A DNA stretch of 64,000 nucleotides from Streptomyces sp. XY006 (GCF_002237655.1 NZ_NOKT01000010.1:124001-188000), one strand, 5' to 3'; counted from the first letter of the stretch, positions 35,881 to 44,712 are shown. Translations and numbers: made by a program. Notes: generated by a model not told the origin, from the sequence alone.

Positions 35881-36579
35881 ATGACGGATCGCGACGTCCC
35901 GGCCCTCGACGACCCGGTGGGCGGGTCCCTCGGTGGCCGGCACGCGCATCTCGCCCGCCGGCTCGGCCGGGCCGTGAGTTTCCAGCCGGAGGTCGCGTCG
36001 TTCTCCGCGGTCTCCTCCGACCCGGACGCGGCCGAGTGGAACGACCTGGCGAAGCTGCTCGGGCCGGGCGAGCTCGCCGACCTGTTCAGCGCTCCGGCCA
36101 CTCCACCGCGTGACTGGGAACTCGTCTTCGGCATGGCGGGCCGGCAGCTGGTGTGGTCCGGCGCCGTCCCGGCCGAGCGGGAGGAGGCCGGGCCCGCCGT
36201 CGTCGAACTGGGGCCGCACGACGTGCCCGAGATGCTCGACCTCGTCGCGCGGACCCAGCCGGGGCCGTTCCGGCAGCGGACCCGGGAACTCGGCACGTAC
36301 CTCGGCATCCGTGAGCACGGTGAGCTGGTGGCGATGGCCGGGGAACGGCTGCGGCCCCCGGGCTGGACCGAGATCAGTGCCGTCTGCACCGCCCCCGAGG
36401 CACGCGGGCGCGGCTACGCCGCACGGCTGATCACCGCGGTCGCCGCGCGCGTCACGGCCCGCGGTGAACGCCCCTTCCTGCACGTGGCCGAGGCGAACAC
36501 CGGCGCGCTCGCCCTGTACGAGCGCCTCGGCTTCACCACCCGCAAGCGGGTGACCTTCCGGGGCTTCCGCGTCCCCTGA
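35881..36579 (+). CDS. GNAT family N-acetyltransferase
   Basis: A 232-residue protein with a C-terminal GNAT fold: CTAPEARGRGYAARLI contains the acetyl-CoA pyrophosphate loop, and ALYERLGF is the final conserved element. The N-terminal 100 residues form a weaker second lobe. ATG 35881 is preceded by GGAGGTG. The acceptor substrate is unknown. The stop codon opens a tandem repeat. Confidence 0.88.
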   Translation: MTDRDVPALDDPVGGSLGGRHAHLARRLGRAVSFQPEVASFSAVSSDPDAAEWNDLAKLLGPGELADLFSAPATPPRDWELVFGMAGRQLVWSGAVPAEREEAGPAVVELGPHDVPEMLDLVARTQPGPFRQRTRELGTYLGIREHGELVAMAGERLRPPGWTEISAVCTAPEARGRGYAARLITAVAARVTARGERPFLHVAEANTGALALYERLGFTTRKRVTFRGFRVP

Positions 36580-36655
36580 GACGTGTTTCCCTGAGACGTG
36601 TTTCCCTGAGACGTGTCCCCTGAGACGTGCCCCCTGAGACGTGTCCCCTGAGAGG
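36573..36655. repeat. Tandem repeat across a stop codon, 14-15 bp unit
   Basis: Six copies of CTGAGACGTG with a T/C-rich spacer start at 36576, 36591, 36606, 36620, 36634 and 36648. The first copy contains the TGA of the GNAT gene, and every copy repeats that TGA. The array ends just before the convergent DsbA-like gene. Confidence 0.85.
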
Positions 36656-36677
36656 GACCGTCCTCCCGGTGGGGGCG

Positions 36678-37346
36678 TCAGTCGGCCAGCCGGTCCTCGA
36701 TGAGGGCCTTGAACTCCTCGTAGGAGGCGGGGACCCGGATCATCTCCCCGTCGACGAAGAACGTCGGGGTGCCCTGGACGCCCAGGCCCAGTCCGTCGCG
36801 CTGGTCGTCCAGGACGCGGCCGGCCACCTCGGGGTCGGCGAGGGCGGCGTCGAACTTCGCCAGGTCCAGGCCCAGATCCTCGGCATAACCGCGGAAGACG
36901 TCCTGCTTCCAGTCCTGCGACTCGCCCCACTCGCGCTGGGTGGTGAAGAGTTTGACGTACATCTTCTCGAACTTGCCCTGCCGGGCAGCGGCCTCGGCGG
37001 TGCGGGCGGCGAGTTCGCCGTTGCGGTGGCCGGGCATGGGGAAGTAGCGCGCGACGAAGGTGACCCGGTCGCCGTACTCCTCGCGCAGTCTCTCCACGAC
37101 CGGGTACATCGCGCCGCATCCCTCGCACTCGAAGTCGAGGAACTCCACGACGGTCAGTTCGCTCTCGGCGGGCGCGCTCAGCCGGTGGCTGTCGGGGCGT
37201 ACCGGCAGCGCCTCGGCGGCGGGCCGCACATCCGGGCCGCCGCTGCCGCGATCGTCCGGGGAGAGCAGCAGGAACGAGGCCAGGGCGGCGGCGAAGCCGG
37301 CGACGAGCACGGCGGCGACGTACAGGTGCTTCTTGAACTTGCTCAT
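36678..37346 (-). CDS. DsbA-family thioredoxin-like protein, membrane-anchored
   Basis: A 222-residue protein with an N-terminal anchor (LYVAAVLVAGFAAALASFLL) and an extracytoplasmic thioredoxin fold. The active site is CEGC in DFECEGCGAMYP, and the cis-Pro loop is GTPTFFVDG. It probably oxidises or isomerises disulfides in exported proteins. ATG 37346 follows GGAAGGA. A multi-span membrane protein gene lies 93 bases upstream on the same strand, which is a common arrangement for DsbA and its redox partner. Confidence 0.9.
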   Translation of the reverse strand: MSKFKKHLYVAAVLVAGFAAALASFLLLSPDDRGSGGPDVRPAAEALPVRPDSHRLSAPAESELTVVEFLDFECEGCGAMYPVVERLREEYGDRVTFVARYFPMPGHRNGELAARTAEAAARQGKFEKMYVKLFTTQREWGESQDWKQDVFRGYAEDLGLDLAKFDAALADPEVAGRVLDDQRDGLGLGVQGTPTFFVDGEMIRVPASYEEFKALIEDRLAD

Positions 37347-37439
37347 GGTTCCTTCCACGCGGGAAGCCGGGATGCTCCGGCGTCACCGGCCCGCGGGGAA
37401 GGCGCCTGGGGGCGCAGAGGTGCGGGTGCCGGGGGTGGG

Positions 37440-38033
37440 TCAGCCGGAGAAGGACGGGGCGGAGGCGATCCCGGGGCGCGGCGGGGCCCGCCCTTCGTGC
37501 AGCCGTGCCAGGAGGGCCGACCTCAGGGGCGAGGCGCTCTCCCGGACGGTGATCCGGGGTCCCGGCCCGTGGACCCGGCCGAGCAGGGGCCAGGCGAGGA
37601 GCAGCAGCCGGCGGACGGCGGTGAGCAGCGGCCTGCCCTGCCGCAGCAGCCGCTTTGTGACGCCGAGCAGGCGCGCCGCGACGACGGCGGTGATCAGGTG
37701 GCCGGCCAGCAGTGCGCCCGCCGGGGGCGTGGCGTGCCCGGCCGCCCGGCAGACGCCCGCCAGCGCGTACGCGGCGTGCGCCGCTGCCTGGGCGGCCAGC
37801 AGGGCGCCCAGCACCTGCGCGTCCGACAGCCGGCGGCGCGTCAGGAACAGGCACCCGGGCAGCGCCACGGCGGCGATCGTCGCGACGACGGTCCAGCGCG
37901 GCGCGTGGCACCGGTCCAGGACGTGACAGGCCGACGGCAGCAGCACGCACAGGACCGCGAGGAACCCGGCGCGCAGTCCGCGCAGCGCACCGGAGGTCGG
38001 GGAGGCGGGGCCGGTCGGCCACAGCGATCGCAT
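37440..38033 (-). CDS. Integral membrane protein upstream of the DsbA-like gene
   Basis: A 197-residue protein with four to five helices (for example AGFLAVLCVLLPS, VVATIAAVALPGCLFL, ALLAAQAAAHAAYALAG) and a basic C-terminus. Two cysteines close to the first helix (SACHVLDRC) could exchange electrons with the DsbA-like protein. No family is recognised. The reading frame extends upstream to 38306, but that part is Pro-rich repeat translation; ATG 38033 is preferred, with a weak ribosome site. Confidence 0.65.
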   Translation of the reverse strand: MRSLWPTGPASPTSGALRGLRAGFLAVLCVLLPSACHVLDRCHAPRWTVVATIAAVALPGCLFLTRRRLSDAQVLGALLAAQAAAHAAYALAGVCRAAGHATPPAGALLAGHLITAVVAARLLGVTKRLLRQGRPLLTAVRRLLLLAWPLLGRVHGPGPRITVRESASPLRSALLARLHEGRAPPRPGIASAPSFSG

Positions 38034-38694
38034 CTGGTCGGGCTTTCGGGAGCGGTTCGGGCGCGTGGTGTGCGGGGGAGCAGGTCGCAGGGGCAGGGGC
38101 AGGGGCAGGGGCAGGTGGGCAGGGGCAGGGGCAGGTGGCTGTGGCGCCCCCGGGGCCCCGGGTCCCCGGGTCCCCGGCAGCGTACCGACCGCCGGTGTGC
38201 CGGTCGCCGGCGGGCATCCCGGGGGCACCCCCTGTGGGCGGGGCACGCGAGTGGTGTGCCCTCGGCGGCACCGGGAAGACGGACGGCTGGGCACCCCGCG
38301 GGACACCGTCCCTCCCCTGACACCCGGTCAGGCGGGGCCTGGCAGCGGCTTCTTCGTGCCGGTGCGGCAGGGGCGTATTCCCGCCGAATTCATGGAAGGG
38401 GCGTACGGCGAGGTGAGTGACGGCACGCACGGCGCGAGAATGGTGAGGGCCCGGCGCGCTCACGCGGTCCCTCCGGCGCGACGATCCGCGCTGAGCGCCC
38501 CCACCCCGCGCGAACCGCCCCGCACGCTCCACCCCCACACTTCGCGACCCCCTGAGCTGCGCCGGGAACGCCCCGGCCCCCCCACAACCCGCCCCCCCAC
38601 AACCCGCTCCCACGCCCCGCCCGGCCCCGGCCCCGCCCCCCCACGAACCGCCCCGGACATCCGCCTCGCGCGCGCCGAAACGGAGGACCGAACC
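38034..38694. other. Repeat-rich intergenic region
   Basis: About 660 bases without a credible gene, divergent between the membrane protein and the amidase. It holds a GGGGCA repeat, alternating CCCCGGG blocks near 38150-38180 and two copies of CCCCCCCACAACCCG near 38578-38605. Promoters for both neighbours should lie here. Confidence 0.5.
38088..38138. repeat. G-rich short tandem repeat (GGGGCA)n
   Basis: Four GGGGCA units, one GGTGGGCA unit and two more GGGGCA units. The plus strand has many G4 runs spaced by two bases and could form a G-quadruplex. It lies 55 bases upstream of the minus-strand membrane protein start. Confidence 0.7.
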
Positions 38695-39753
38695 ATGGCC
38701 ACACCGCTCACCGCCGCCCGGCTCGTCGCCGCGCTGCGCGCCGAGGGCTGCTCCGTGCGCGAGGTCGCCGGCTGGCGCACCAACAACCGCAACCACGTGG
38801 GACCTTGGGGGCCCGTGCACGGCGTGATGATCCACCACACCGTGACCGGACCGGGCACGGACGTCGTCGGCCTCATCTACCACGGCCACAGCGCCCTGCC
38901 CGGCCCGCTTGCCACCGGCTGCATCACCAAGGACGGGGTGGTCCACCTGACCGGCAACGGCCGGGCCAACCACGCCGGCGGCGGCGACGGTGACGTCCTG
39001 AACGCCGTGATCGGCGAGTCGTACGGCACGTACCCGCCCCCGACGCACGAGCACGACGGTTCGGGCGGCGCGGTCGACGGCAACGCCCGTTTCTACGGCT
39101 GGGAGTGCGAGAACCGGGGCGACGGCAGGGACCCGTGGCCGCCGGCGCAGTACCTCGCCATGGTCAAGGCCACCGCCGCGGTCTGCCGCGCGCACGGCTG
39201 GGGCCACAAGAGCGCGATAGGCCACCTGGAATGGAGCGACTGGAAGGTCGACCCGCGCGGGTTCGACATGGCCGACTTCCGCCGTGACGTCGCCGACGCC
39301 CTGGCCCTCCCGGCGGGCGTGTGGGAAGGAGAGGACATGCCCCAGTACGTCAACCTCGGTATCGCCGGGCCGTATCAACTCGCGCCCGGCGCCTGGGACT
39401 CGGTCGAGTTCGCCGAGGAGTGGACCGACGAGACCGGCGACCACGCCACCGGCGGCAGCGTCTTCGCGCGCGGTCCGGCCCGGTTCAGCGGCACCTTCAG
39501 CGTGCACATCGACGGTCTGCCGGCGGGCGCGGTCGTGCAGGCACGGATGTCGGAGTACCAGGGTGAGGAGCTGCGCGCCGACCATCCGATCCACGAGGTG
39601 GCCGGGACCGGCGGCGGCACCTTCGTGGTCCTGCCGGTCACCAAGCGACTGGCGTCGGGCCGCGGCATGCGGGTGCGGCTGCTGAACCAGGCCGCCGTCC
39701 CGGTCACCGTCGCGAGCGCCGTGCTGACCGTGCTGGTGTGGAAGGAGTCCTGA
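38695..39753 (+). CDS. N-acetylmuramoyl-L-alanine amidase, phage-lysin-like
   Basis: A 352-residue protein. Residues about 5-210 are an amidase_2 domain: the zinc ligands are in MIHHTVTG and in GHLEWSDWKVDPRG, with YGWECENRGDG between. The C-terminal 135 residues (from MPQYVNLGIAGPYQL) form a beta-rich domain like those on actinophage endolysins or tail proteins. No signal peptide is present, which also fits a phage origin. The ATG has GGAGGA upstream. No other phage genes surround it. Confidence 0.88.
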   Translation: MATPLTAARLVAALRAEGCSVREVAGWRTNNRNHVGPWGPVHGVMIHHTVTGPGTDVVGLIYHGHSALPGPLATGCITKDGVVHLTGNGRANHAGGGDGDVLNAVIGESYGTYPPPTHEHDGSGGAVDGNARFYGWECENRGDGRDPWPPAQYLAMVKATAAVCRAHGWGHKSAIGHLEWSDWKVDPRGFDMADFRRDVADALALPAGVWEGEDMPQYVNLGIAGPYQLAPGAWDSVEFAEEWTDETGDHATGGSVFARGPARFSGTFSVHIDGLPAGAVVQARMSEYQGEELRADHPIHEVAGTGGGTFVVLPVTKRLASGRGMRVRLLNQAAVPVTVASAVLTVLVWKES

Positions 39754-39941
39754 CCGTCCCCGCCGGTGCCCCGGACGGACCGCGCCTGGTTGCTTCACGC
39801 CGACAGCACCCGGGAACCGGGAGCCCCGGATGGTGTGGGCGTTCGTCGGGAGCGACCCGGGTGCCGTCCGCCGGGCTGCGGGGTGGACGCCGAGCCCGCA
39901 GGCTGGAGGGACAGCACACTTCTGCGCGAGGGAGCACCGGC

Positions 39942-40172
39942 ATGGCGAATGACCGCAGCAAGGGCGGCAAGCCGAAGAAGGGCGACAAGGTCACCTGGAG
40001 CAGTCACGGCAGCCGCACCGAGGGCACCGTGGAGCGGGAGATCACCGAGCGGACGGAGGCGGCCGGCCGCACGGTCGACGCCTCCGAGGACGAACCGCAG
40101 TACGAGGTGCGCAGCGACAAGTCGGGACGGAACGCGGTGCACAAGCCGTCCGCGCTCAAGAAGAAGAAGTGA
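39942..40172 (+). CDS. DUF2945 (HVA1-like) small basic protein
   Basis: A 76-residue protein: GKPKKGDKVTWSSHGSRTEG is the typical start of the DUF2945 domain, and it ends with a Lys-rich tail. Its function is unknown. ATG 39942 follows GAGGGAGC. The next gene, DUF3140, starts seven bases later; the two families often sit together in actinobacteria. Confidence 0.88.
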   Translation: MANDRSKGGKPKKGDKVTWSSHGSRTEGTVEREITERTEAAGRTVDASEDEPQYEVRSDKSGRNAVHKPSALKKKK

Positions 40173-40178
40173 GGCGGC

Positions 40179-40514
40179 GTGGACGGCGAGGAGCGCGAGG
40201 AGACCTGGAACGACTTCCGGAAGCTGGTGAACATGACACCGGCCGAACTGGAGAAGTGGCTGGAGTCGGACGACTCCCGCGACGCCGGCCAGCACCAGGA
40301 CGGGGGTGAGTCCACCGGGCACGCCTCCGGCCGCCGCATCGTGACGATCCTGCGGACCAAGAAGGGCGACCTCTCGGACGACGACTACCGGCACATGCGC
40401 AAGGTCGTCGGTTACGTCCGCCGTCACCTCGCCCAGCGGCCCTCCGGGGACGTGCGGGACACGCGGTGGCGGTACTCGCTGATGAACTGGGGGCACGACC
40501 CGCTCGGCGGGTGA
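40179..40514 (+). CDS. DUF3140 protein
   Basis: A 111-residue protein with the DUF3140 signature (WNDFRKLVNMTPAELEKWL, then VGYVRRHLAQRP and SLMNWGHDP). It may act with the DUF2945 product. Translation begins at GTG 40179 with GAGG upstream. No biochemical role is known. Confidence 0.88.
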   Translation: MDGEEREETWNDFRKLVNMTPAELEKWLESDDSRDAGQHQDGGESTGHASGRRIVTILRTKKGDLSDDDYRHMRKVVGYVRRHLAQRPSGDVRDTRWRYSLMNWGHDPLGG

Positions 40515-40530
40515 GCCCGGCAGCCCCGGG

Positions 40531-40701
40531 TCAGTGCTCGCCGGGCTCGGTGGGGGCCGGGGCGTGTCCGGCCAGTGCCTGGCTCATCTGCTGCTGGGTC
40601 TTCTCCGCCACCGCGCGGGCCTCCTCGACGACGTCACCGCGTTCGCGTATGAGGCTTTCGTAGATGGGCAGTTCGGCGGTTCGGGTCGCTTCGGATCGCA
40701 C
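40531..40701 (-). CDS. Small hypothetical protein (56 aa)
   Basis: A 56-residue ORF starting with GTG: (M)RSEATRTAELPIYESLI, followed by a charged helical segment and a Pro-rich end (HAPAPTEPGEH). AGGAAG lies eight bases before the GTG. It reads toward the DUF3140 gene and ends 16 bases from it. Its coding bias looks genuine; no family is recognised. Confidence 0.65.
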   Translation of the reverse strand: MRSEATRTAELPIYESLIRERGDVVEEARAVAEKTQQQMSQALAGHAPAPTEPGEH

Positions 40702-40866
40702 AGTGGTCTTCCTGTCGATTTCACAGCCGGTTTCTCAGGGGTCCGAGTAAGTCTGCGTCACGGCCCCGCACCGTGTTACCCACCCCCGTGGTGTCCATGC
40801 ATCCGTCACGTACTGCGCGAATTCCCCACGTGTGTGACCACGGCGGAAGTCCGCCCGGCACGCGAA

Positions 40867-40895
40867 AAGGCCCCGGGAATGTCTCCCGGGGCCTT
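40867..40895 (-). terminator. Terminator of the leader-peptide gene
   Basis: A perfect 12-bp stem (AAGGCCCCGGGA and TCCCGGGGCCTT) with a five-base loop; on the minus strand it ends in TTTTCGCG, giving a short U-run. It lies 13 bases after the peptide stop. Confidence 0.85.
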
Positions 40896-40908
40896 CGCGC
40901 GGTGTACG

Positions 40909-41136
40909 TCAGAGCGAGGTCGTGCGCGCGCCCGCGTGGCCGCCCAGCGCGGCGCCGTCCGCCGACAGGGCACCCTGCACCGTGGCGCAGAGCTCACCGG
41001 TCAGGGGGCCGACCAGGCCGGCGGAGAGCCCGCCCACGAGGCCCGCGGAGGCGCCGACGCCCGCGTTGCCGCCGGAGATCTGCTCCAGGTCCGCGTCGGA
41101 CAGCTCGGCGACGTCGACCCGAGGAGTGAGGTTCAT
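40909..41136 (-). CDS. Double-glycine-leader peptide, bacteriocin or RiPP precursor
   Basis: A 75-residue peptide. Residues 1-23 form a leader of the bacteriocin/class II lanthipeptide type, ELSDADLEQISGG, with the expected cleavage after Gly23. The 52-residue core is rich in Gly and Ala with GxxxG-like spacing (GLVGGLSAGLVG), has several Ser/Thr and only one Cys (Cys50). AAGGGA lies about ten bases before the ATG and a strong terminator follows. No LanM, C39 peptidase/ABC exporter or immunity gene is near, so export and processing would depend on distant genes. Confidence 0.78.
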   Translation of the reverse strand: MNLTPRVDVAELSDADLEQISGGNAGVGASAGLVGGLSAGLVGPLTGELCATVQGALSADGAALGGHAGARTTSL

Positions 41137-41632
41137 GGGGGTGTTTCCCTTCGCGTGAATGTCTCGCAATGGCGGTGAGCGCCGCTGGGCGTCGCGATTC
41201 CCGGGCATTCCCGAAAACCGCAATTGCGCCCCGGCGGCTGCGCCGTGCGCAGGATCAAAGCACTCACCGGAGAAGAGAGCCAGCTGCCCGCCGGCCGTGT
41301 GCGGCGTATTCCGGCGGTCTTCTTCACCGCTATGACGGGCGGGTCACCGGATATGGACATTCCTTCACAGGGCCCGTCGCCCGGCGGCACGCCGCGGGCT
41401 TGCGCCCCGCACGCGGAAGCGGGCACTTCGGCGCCAAGTTCCCGTGCGGCGGCGGCGCGGGGGCGGCGGGCCCGGGCGGCCCGCCGCCCCCTGGCGCGCG
41501 GTGTGCAGATGTGCGGGAGGTTCGGGCCCCGCCCGAATCAGGCCGAGGGCCTCGCCCGTGTCGGGCCGTGGACCCGCGTGCGTCCGGCCGAGGGCCTCGC
41601 CCGTGTCAGGCTGACGGCCCGGTCCGTCCGCG
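41137..41632. other. Non-coding interval upstream of the leader peptide
   Basis: About 500 bases with no gene that shows a start signal. Two exact copies of GCCGAGGGCCTCGCCCGTGT occur about 45 bases apart near 41541 and 41586, just beyond the 3' end of the CBS/DUF21 gene. The peptide promoter must lie in 41140-41350. Confidence 0.45.
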
Positions 41633-42655
41633 TCACGCCGCGGCGGCCGGTTGCATCAGGCGGGCCAGCAGGTCGTCCAGCGTGACCAGACCGGAGAGGT
41701 GGCCCGAGCCGTCGCGGACCACGGCCAGGGACGAGCGGCGGCGGCGCAGCACCTCGATCGCGTCGGCGACCGTCGTGGCCTCCGTCAGCTCGGGCACCGG
41801 CCGGGCCAGATCCCGCGCGGTCGTGGCGCGCCCCCGGGCCCGGGCGACCAGGGCGTCCCGGGCGTGCACCGACCCCAGGACGACGCCGTTCTCCCGGACG
41901 AGCAGCCGGGTGCGGTCGTGCGCGGCCGCCAGCCGCAGCAGGGCGTCGACGTCCGCGCCGCCCCCGACCCAGGTGATGTCGGCGGCGGGGATCCGCAGCG
42001 CGGCCACCGGGGTCTCCGGCTCGGTCAGCGAGCGGGTCAGCAGCTCCGAGTCGGTCGCGCTGATCAGGCCCAGCCGCTCGGACTCCTCCACCAGGTGCGT
42101 CAGCTGCTCCCGGTTGTGCACGGAGGCCAGCTCGTCGCGCGGGGCCACCCGGCACAGCCGCACCAGGGCGTTGCTGAGCCGGTTGAGCAGCCGGATCAGC
42201 GGGCGCACGACCCGCACCACGGCCCGGAAGGGCGGGGAGAGCAGCATCGCCGACCGCTCCGGGTGGGCGATCGCCCAGGACTTGGGGGCCATCTCGCCGA
42301 CCACCATGTGCAGGAACACCACCACGACCATCGCCACGGCGAAGGCGACGCCGTAGCTGACGGCGCTGGGCAGGCCCAGGGAGTGCAGCAGCGGGTCGAG
42401 CTCGTGCGAGATGGCCGGCTTGGACACCGAGCCCAGACCCAGCGTGCACACCGTGATGCCGAGCTGGGCACCGGCCAGCATCAGGGACAGCTCGCGCATG
42501 CCGGCCAGGGCCGCCCCGGCCCCGCGCCGGCCCTCGGCCGCCGCCTTCTCGACCCGGTGCCGCTTGGCCGCGACCAGGGCGAACTCGGCCGCCACGAAGA
42601 AGCCGCTGCCGATCAGCAGCAGCACGGTCACGAAGACCGCCATCGGGAAACTCAT
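41633..42655 (-). CDS. DUF21/CBS membrane protein (CNNM/hemolysin family), shorter paralog
   Basis: A 340-residue protein with an N-terminal DUF21 transmembrane domain (about 1-190, including LMLAGAQLGITVCTLGLG) and a pair of CBS motifs (about 200-335). It lacks the CorC_HlyC domain. The family carries or regulates magnesium and other divalent cations. Its start overlaps the stop of the upstream paralog (ATGA). Confidence 0.9.
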   Translation of the reverse strand: MSFPMAVFVTVLLLIGSGFFVAAEFALVAAKRHRVEKAAAEGRRGAGAALAGMRELSLMLAGAQLGITVCTLGLGSVSKPAISHELDPLLHSLGLPSAVSYGVAFAVAMVVVVFLHMVVGEMAPKSWAIAHPERSAMLLSPPFRAVVRVVRPLIRLLNRLSNALVRLCRVAPRDELASVHNREQLTHLVEESERLGLISATDSELLTRSLTEPETPVAALRIPAADITWVGGGADVDALLRLAAAHDRTRLLVRENGVVLGSVHARDALVARARGRATTARDLARPVPELTEATTVADAIEVLRRRRSSLAVVRDGSGHLSGLVTLDDLLARLMQPAAAA

Positions 42656-43995
42656 GCCATCTCCTCGGCTTCCTCGGCGTCCGCGAGCACGCTGATGCGG
42701 ACGCGGTCGGCCACGTGCCGGTCGAGCGTGCGCACCTCGATCACGGCGCTGCCGCCCTCGGGCAGGTCGACGGTGACCCGGTCGCCGACGGTCGGGAAGC
42801 GGCCGAGCCGGTCCACGACCAGGCCGGCCACGGTGTCGTAGTCGTCGTCCTCCGGCAGCCGGACACCGGTCGCCTCGGCCACCTCGTCCAGGCGGCGTCC
42901 GGCGTCGACCAGCCAGCCGTCGCCGACCGCGACGGCCAGGAGCGTGACCTTGTCGGACTCGTCGGCGATGTCGCCGACCAGTTCCTCCGCGATGTCCTCG
43001 TACGTGACGATGCCCGCCACGCCGCCGTGCTCGTCCAGGACGACCGCGAACTCGTCGTCCTGCTCGCGCATCCGCGCCACCGCGTCGGGCAGCGCCAGCG
43101 TGTCCGGCAGCAGCAGCGGACCCCGGGCCACCTCGCCCGCCCGCGCGCCGGCCAGGCGGGCCGCCGGCAGCGCCATCAGCTCGCGCACGCCCAGCACCCC
43201 CGCGATGTCGTCCGGGTGGTCGCCGAGCACCGGGTAGTTCGAGTGGCCGTGCCGCGCGATCAGGCCGACCGCCTCCTCGGCGCCGGCGTCCTTGCGGACG
43301 AAGACGGCGTCGGCGCGCGGCACCATCACCTCGTCCAGGGTGCGCTCGGAGAACTCCAGCGCGTGGTCGAGCAGCGCCGCGGTGTCCTTGGGCAGCTCGC
43401 CCTGCTCGTGGGACTCGCCGATGAGATGGCCCAGCTCCTCCAGCGTGGCGCCGTGGTGCAGCTCCTCGACCGGCTCGATGCCCACCTTGCGCAGCAGCCT
43501 GTTCGCCGCGCTGTCGAAGACGTGCACGACGGGCCCGACGACCTTCAGATACGCCAGCGTCGACGGGGCCAGCGCCTTCGCCAGCCGCTCGGGCACGGCG
43601 ATGGCGAGGTTCTTCGGAGCCAGCTCGCCCAGCACCATCTGCACGACCGTGGCCAGCACGAAGGCGAGCACCACGGAGACGCCGCTCACGGCCGCGTCGG
43701 GCAGGCCGAGGCCGGACAGGGCCGGCTTGAGCAGGGCGGACACCGACGGTTCGGCGATGAAGCCGACGACCAGTCCGGTGACGGTGATGCCGAGCTGCGC
43801 GCCCGACAGCATGAACGACAGCCGCTCCAGCACCTTCAGGGCACGGGCGGCCCGGCGGTCCCCGGCCTCGGCCTCACGCGCGAGGGTGAGCCGGTCGGCG
43901 GAGACGTAGGCGAACTCCTGGGCGACGAAGTAGCCGGTGCCGGCGGTCAGCAGGAACACGGCGAGCAGGCCCAGCAGGGCCTGTGCGGCACTCAT
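42652..43995 (-). CDS. DUF21/CBS/CorC-HlyC membrane protein (hemolysin family)
   Basis: A 447-residue protein with DUF21 (about 1-200, FMLSGAQLGITVTGLVVG), two CBS motifs (about 215-340, DEVMVPRADAVFV and VVLDEHGGVAGIVTYEDI) and a C-terminal CorC_HlyC domain (about 350-435). It is the complete paralog of the next gene and is probably a divalent cation transport or efflux protein. The pair is transcribed as one unit. Confidence 0.92.
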   Translation of the reverse strand: MSAAQALLGLLAVFLLTAGTGYFVAQEFAYVSADRLTLAREAEAGDRRAARALKVLERLSFMLSGAQLGITVTGLVVGFIAEPSVSALLKPALSGLGLPDAAVSGVSVVLAFVLATVVQMVLGELAPKNLAIAVPERLAKALAPSTLAYLKVVGPVVHVFDSAANRLLRKVGIEPVEELHHGATLEELGHLIGESHEQGELPKDTAALLDHALEFSERTLDEVMVPRADAVFVRKDAGAEEAVGLIARHGHSNYPVLGDHPDDIAGVLGVRELMALPAARLAGARAGEVARGPLLLPDTLALPDAVARMREQDDEFAVVLDEHGGVAGIVTYEDIAEELVGDIADESDKVTLLAVAVGDGWLVDAGRRLDEVAEATGVRLPEDDDYDTVAGLVVDRLGRFPTVGDRVTVDLPEGGSAVIEVRTLDRHVADRVRISVLADAEEAEEMA

Positions 43996-44158
43996 CGAAC
44001 ACCACCCCGCCGTGTGCCGCGATCAGTGATGTCGTGGCGGGATGGTCCGGGACTGTGCCCCGGGGGGTCCGTCGGTCTGGCGGACAAGGACGCGCTCCTC
44101 ATGTCTGGTGTGTACCCGGCACAACGCTCGTCGTCGCGCCCGTGTTCCCGGGCTGATT

Positions 44159-44692
44159 CTACGACGGTGTAGAAAACGGCCGGGGTGCGCCCTGGTCCGT
44201 CCGGGATTCCTCGGCCAGCTCCGGCACCAGCCCGCACAGCGCCTGACGCTGCTCCGGTCCCATGAACCGTCCCAGCGCCTCGGTGACCGTCTGCGCGAGC
44301 GGCGCCGACGCCTCCGTCAGCAGTTGCCGTGCCTTGTCCGTGAGGGCGACCTCGACGCCGCGCTTGTCGCCGCAGACCGATCTGCGGGTGACGAGCCCGG
44401 CGTGCTGGAGGCAGGCGATCTGGTAGGTGAGGCGGGTCTTGGGGCGACCCAGCAGCTCCGCGACGCGCGTCATGCGCAGTCCGCCCTCGGGCTGCTCCGC
44501 GAGCAGGCACAGGACGAGGAACTCGTCGTGCGAGACGTCCAGGCTCTCCTTCACCACCGTGCGCAGCCGCTGCTCCACGGCCCCGGTGGCGGCGAGCAGG
44601 AGCATCCAGGCACGCAGCTCGGCGGGCAGCAGCCCACCGCCCCCGGAGGGGCATTCGGGCTGGTCGGCGGGGTGCTCCTGCGGATCGGCCAT
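44159..44692 (-). CDS. MarR family regulator
   Basis: A 177-residue winged-helix regulator. The MarR domain (about 25-155) has DEFLVLCLL, the recognition region TRVAELLGRPKTRLTYQI and the wing GDKRGVEVALT. It is divergent from yceI, and three palindromic sites lie in the 122-base gap, so it very likely represses both itself and yceI. ATG 44692 is the start; the longer frame to 44773 runs through the operators. Confidence 0.92.
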   Translation of the reverse strand: MADPQEHPADQPECPSGGGGLLPAELRAWMLLLAATGAVEQRLRTVVKESLDVSHDEFLVLCLLAEQPEGGLRMTRVAELLGRPKTRLTYQIACLQHAGLVTRRSVCGDKRGVEVALTDKARQLLTEASAPLAQTVTEALGRFMGPEQRQALCGLVPELAEESRTDQGAPRPFSTPS

Positions 44693-44712
44693 GCCCCCAA
44701 GCCTACCTGTCG

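Noticed and set aside
38065..38694. N-terminal extension of the amidase reading frame
   Set aside because: The extra 210 codons translate G-rich and C-rich repeats. A good ribosome site precedes ATG 38695.
35791..39798. A 1335-codon open frame on the minus strand
   Set aside because: It runs antisense to the GNAT and amidase genes and in another frame across the DsbA and membrane protein genes. Its product is Arg/Gly-rich low complexity, the usual shadow in high-GC DNA.
41224..41685. A 153-codon ORF upstream of the CBS/DUF21 gene end
   Set aside because: No start signal, Arg/Ala/Pro-rich product, and it overlaps the opposite-strand gene.
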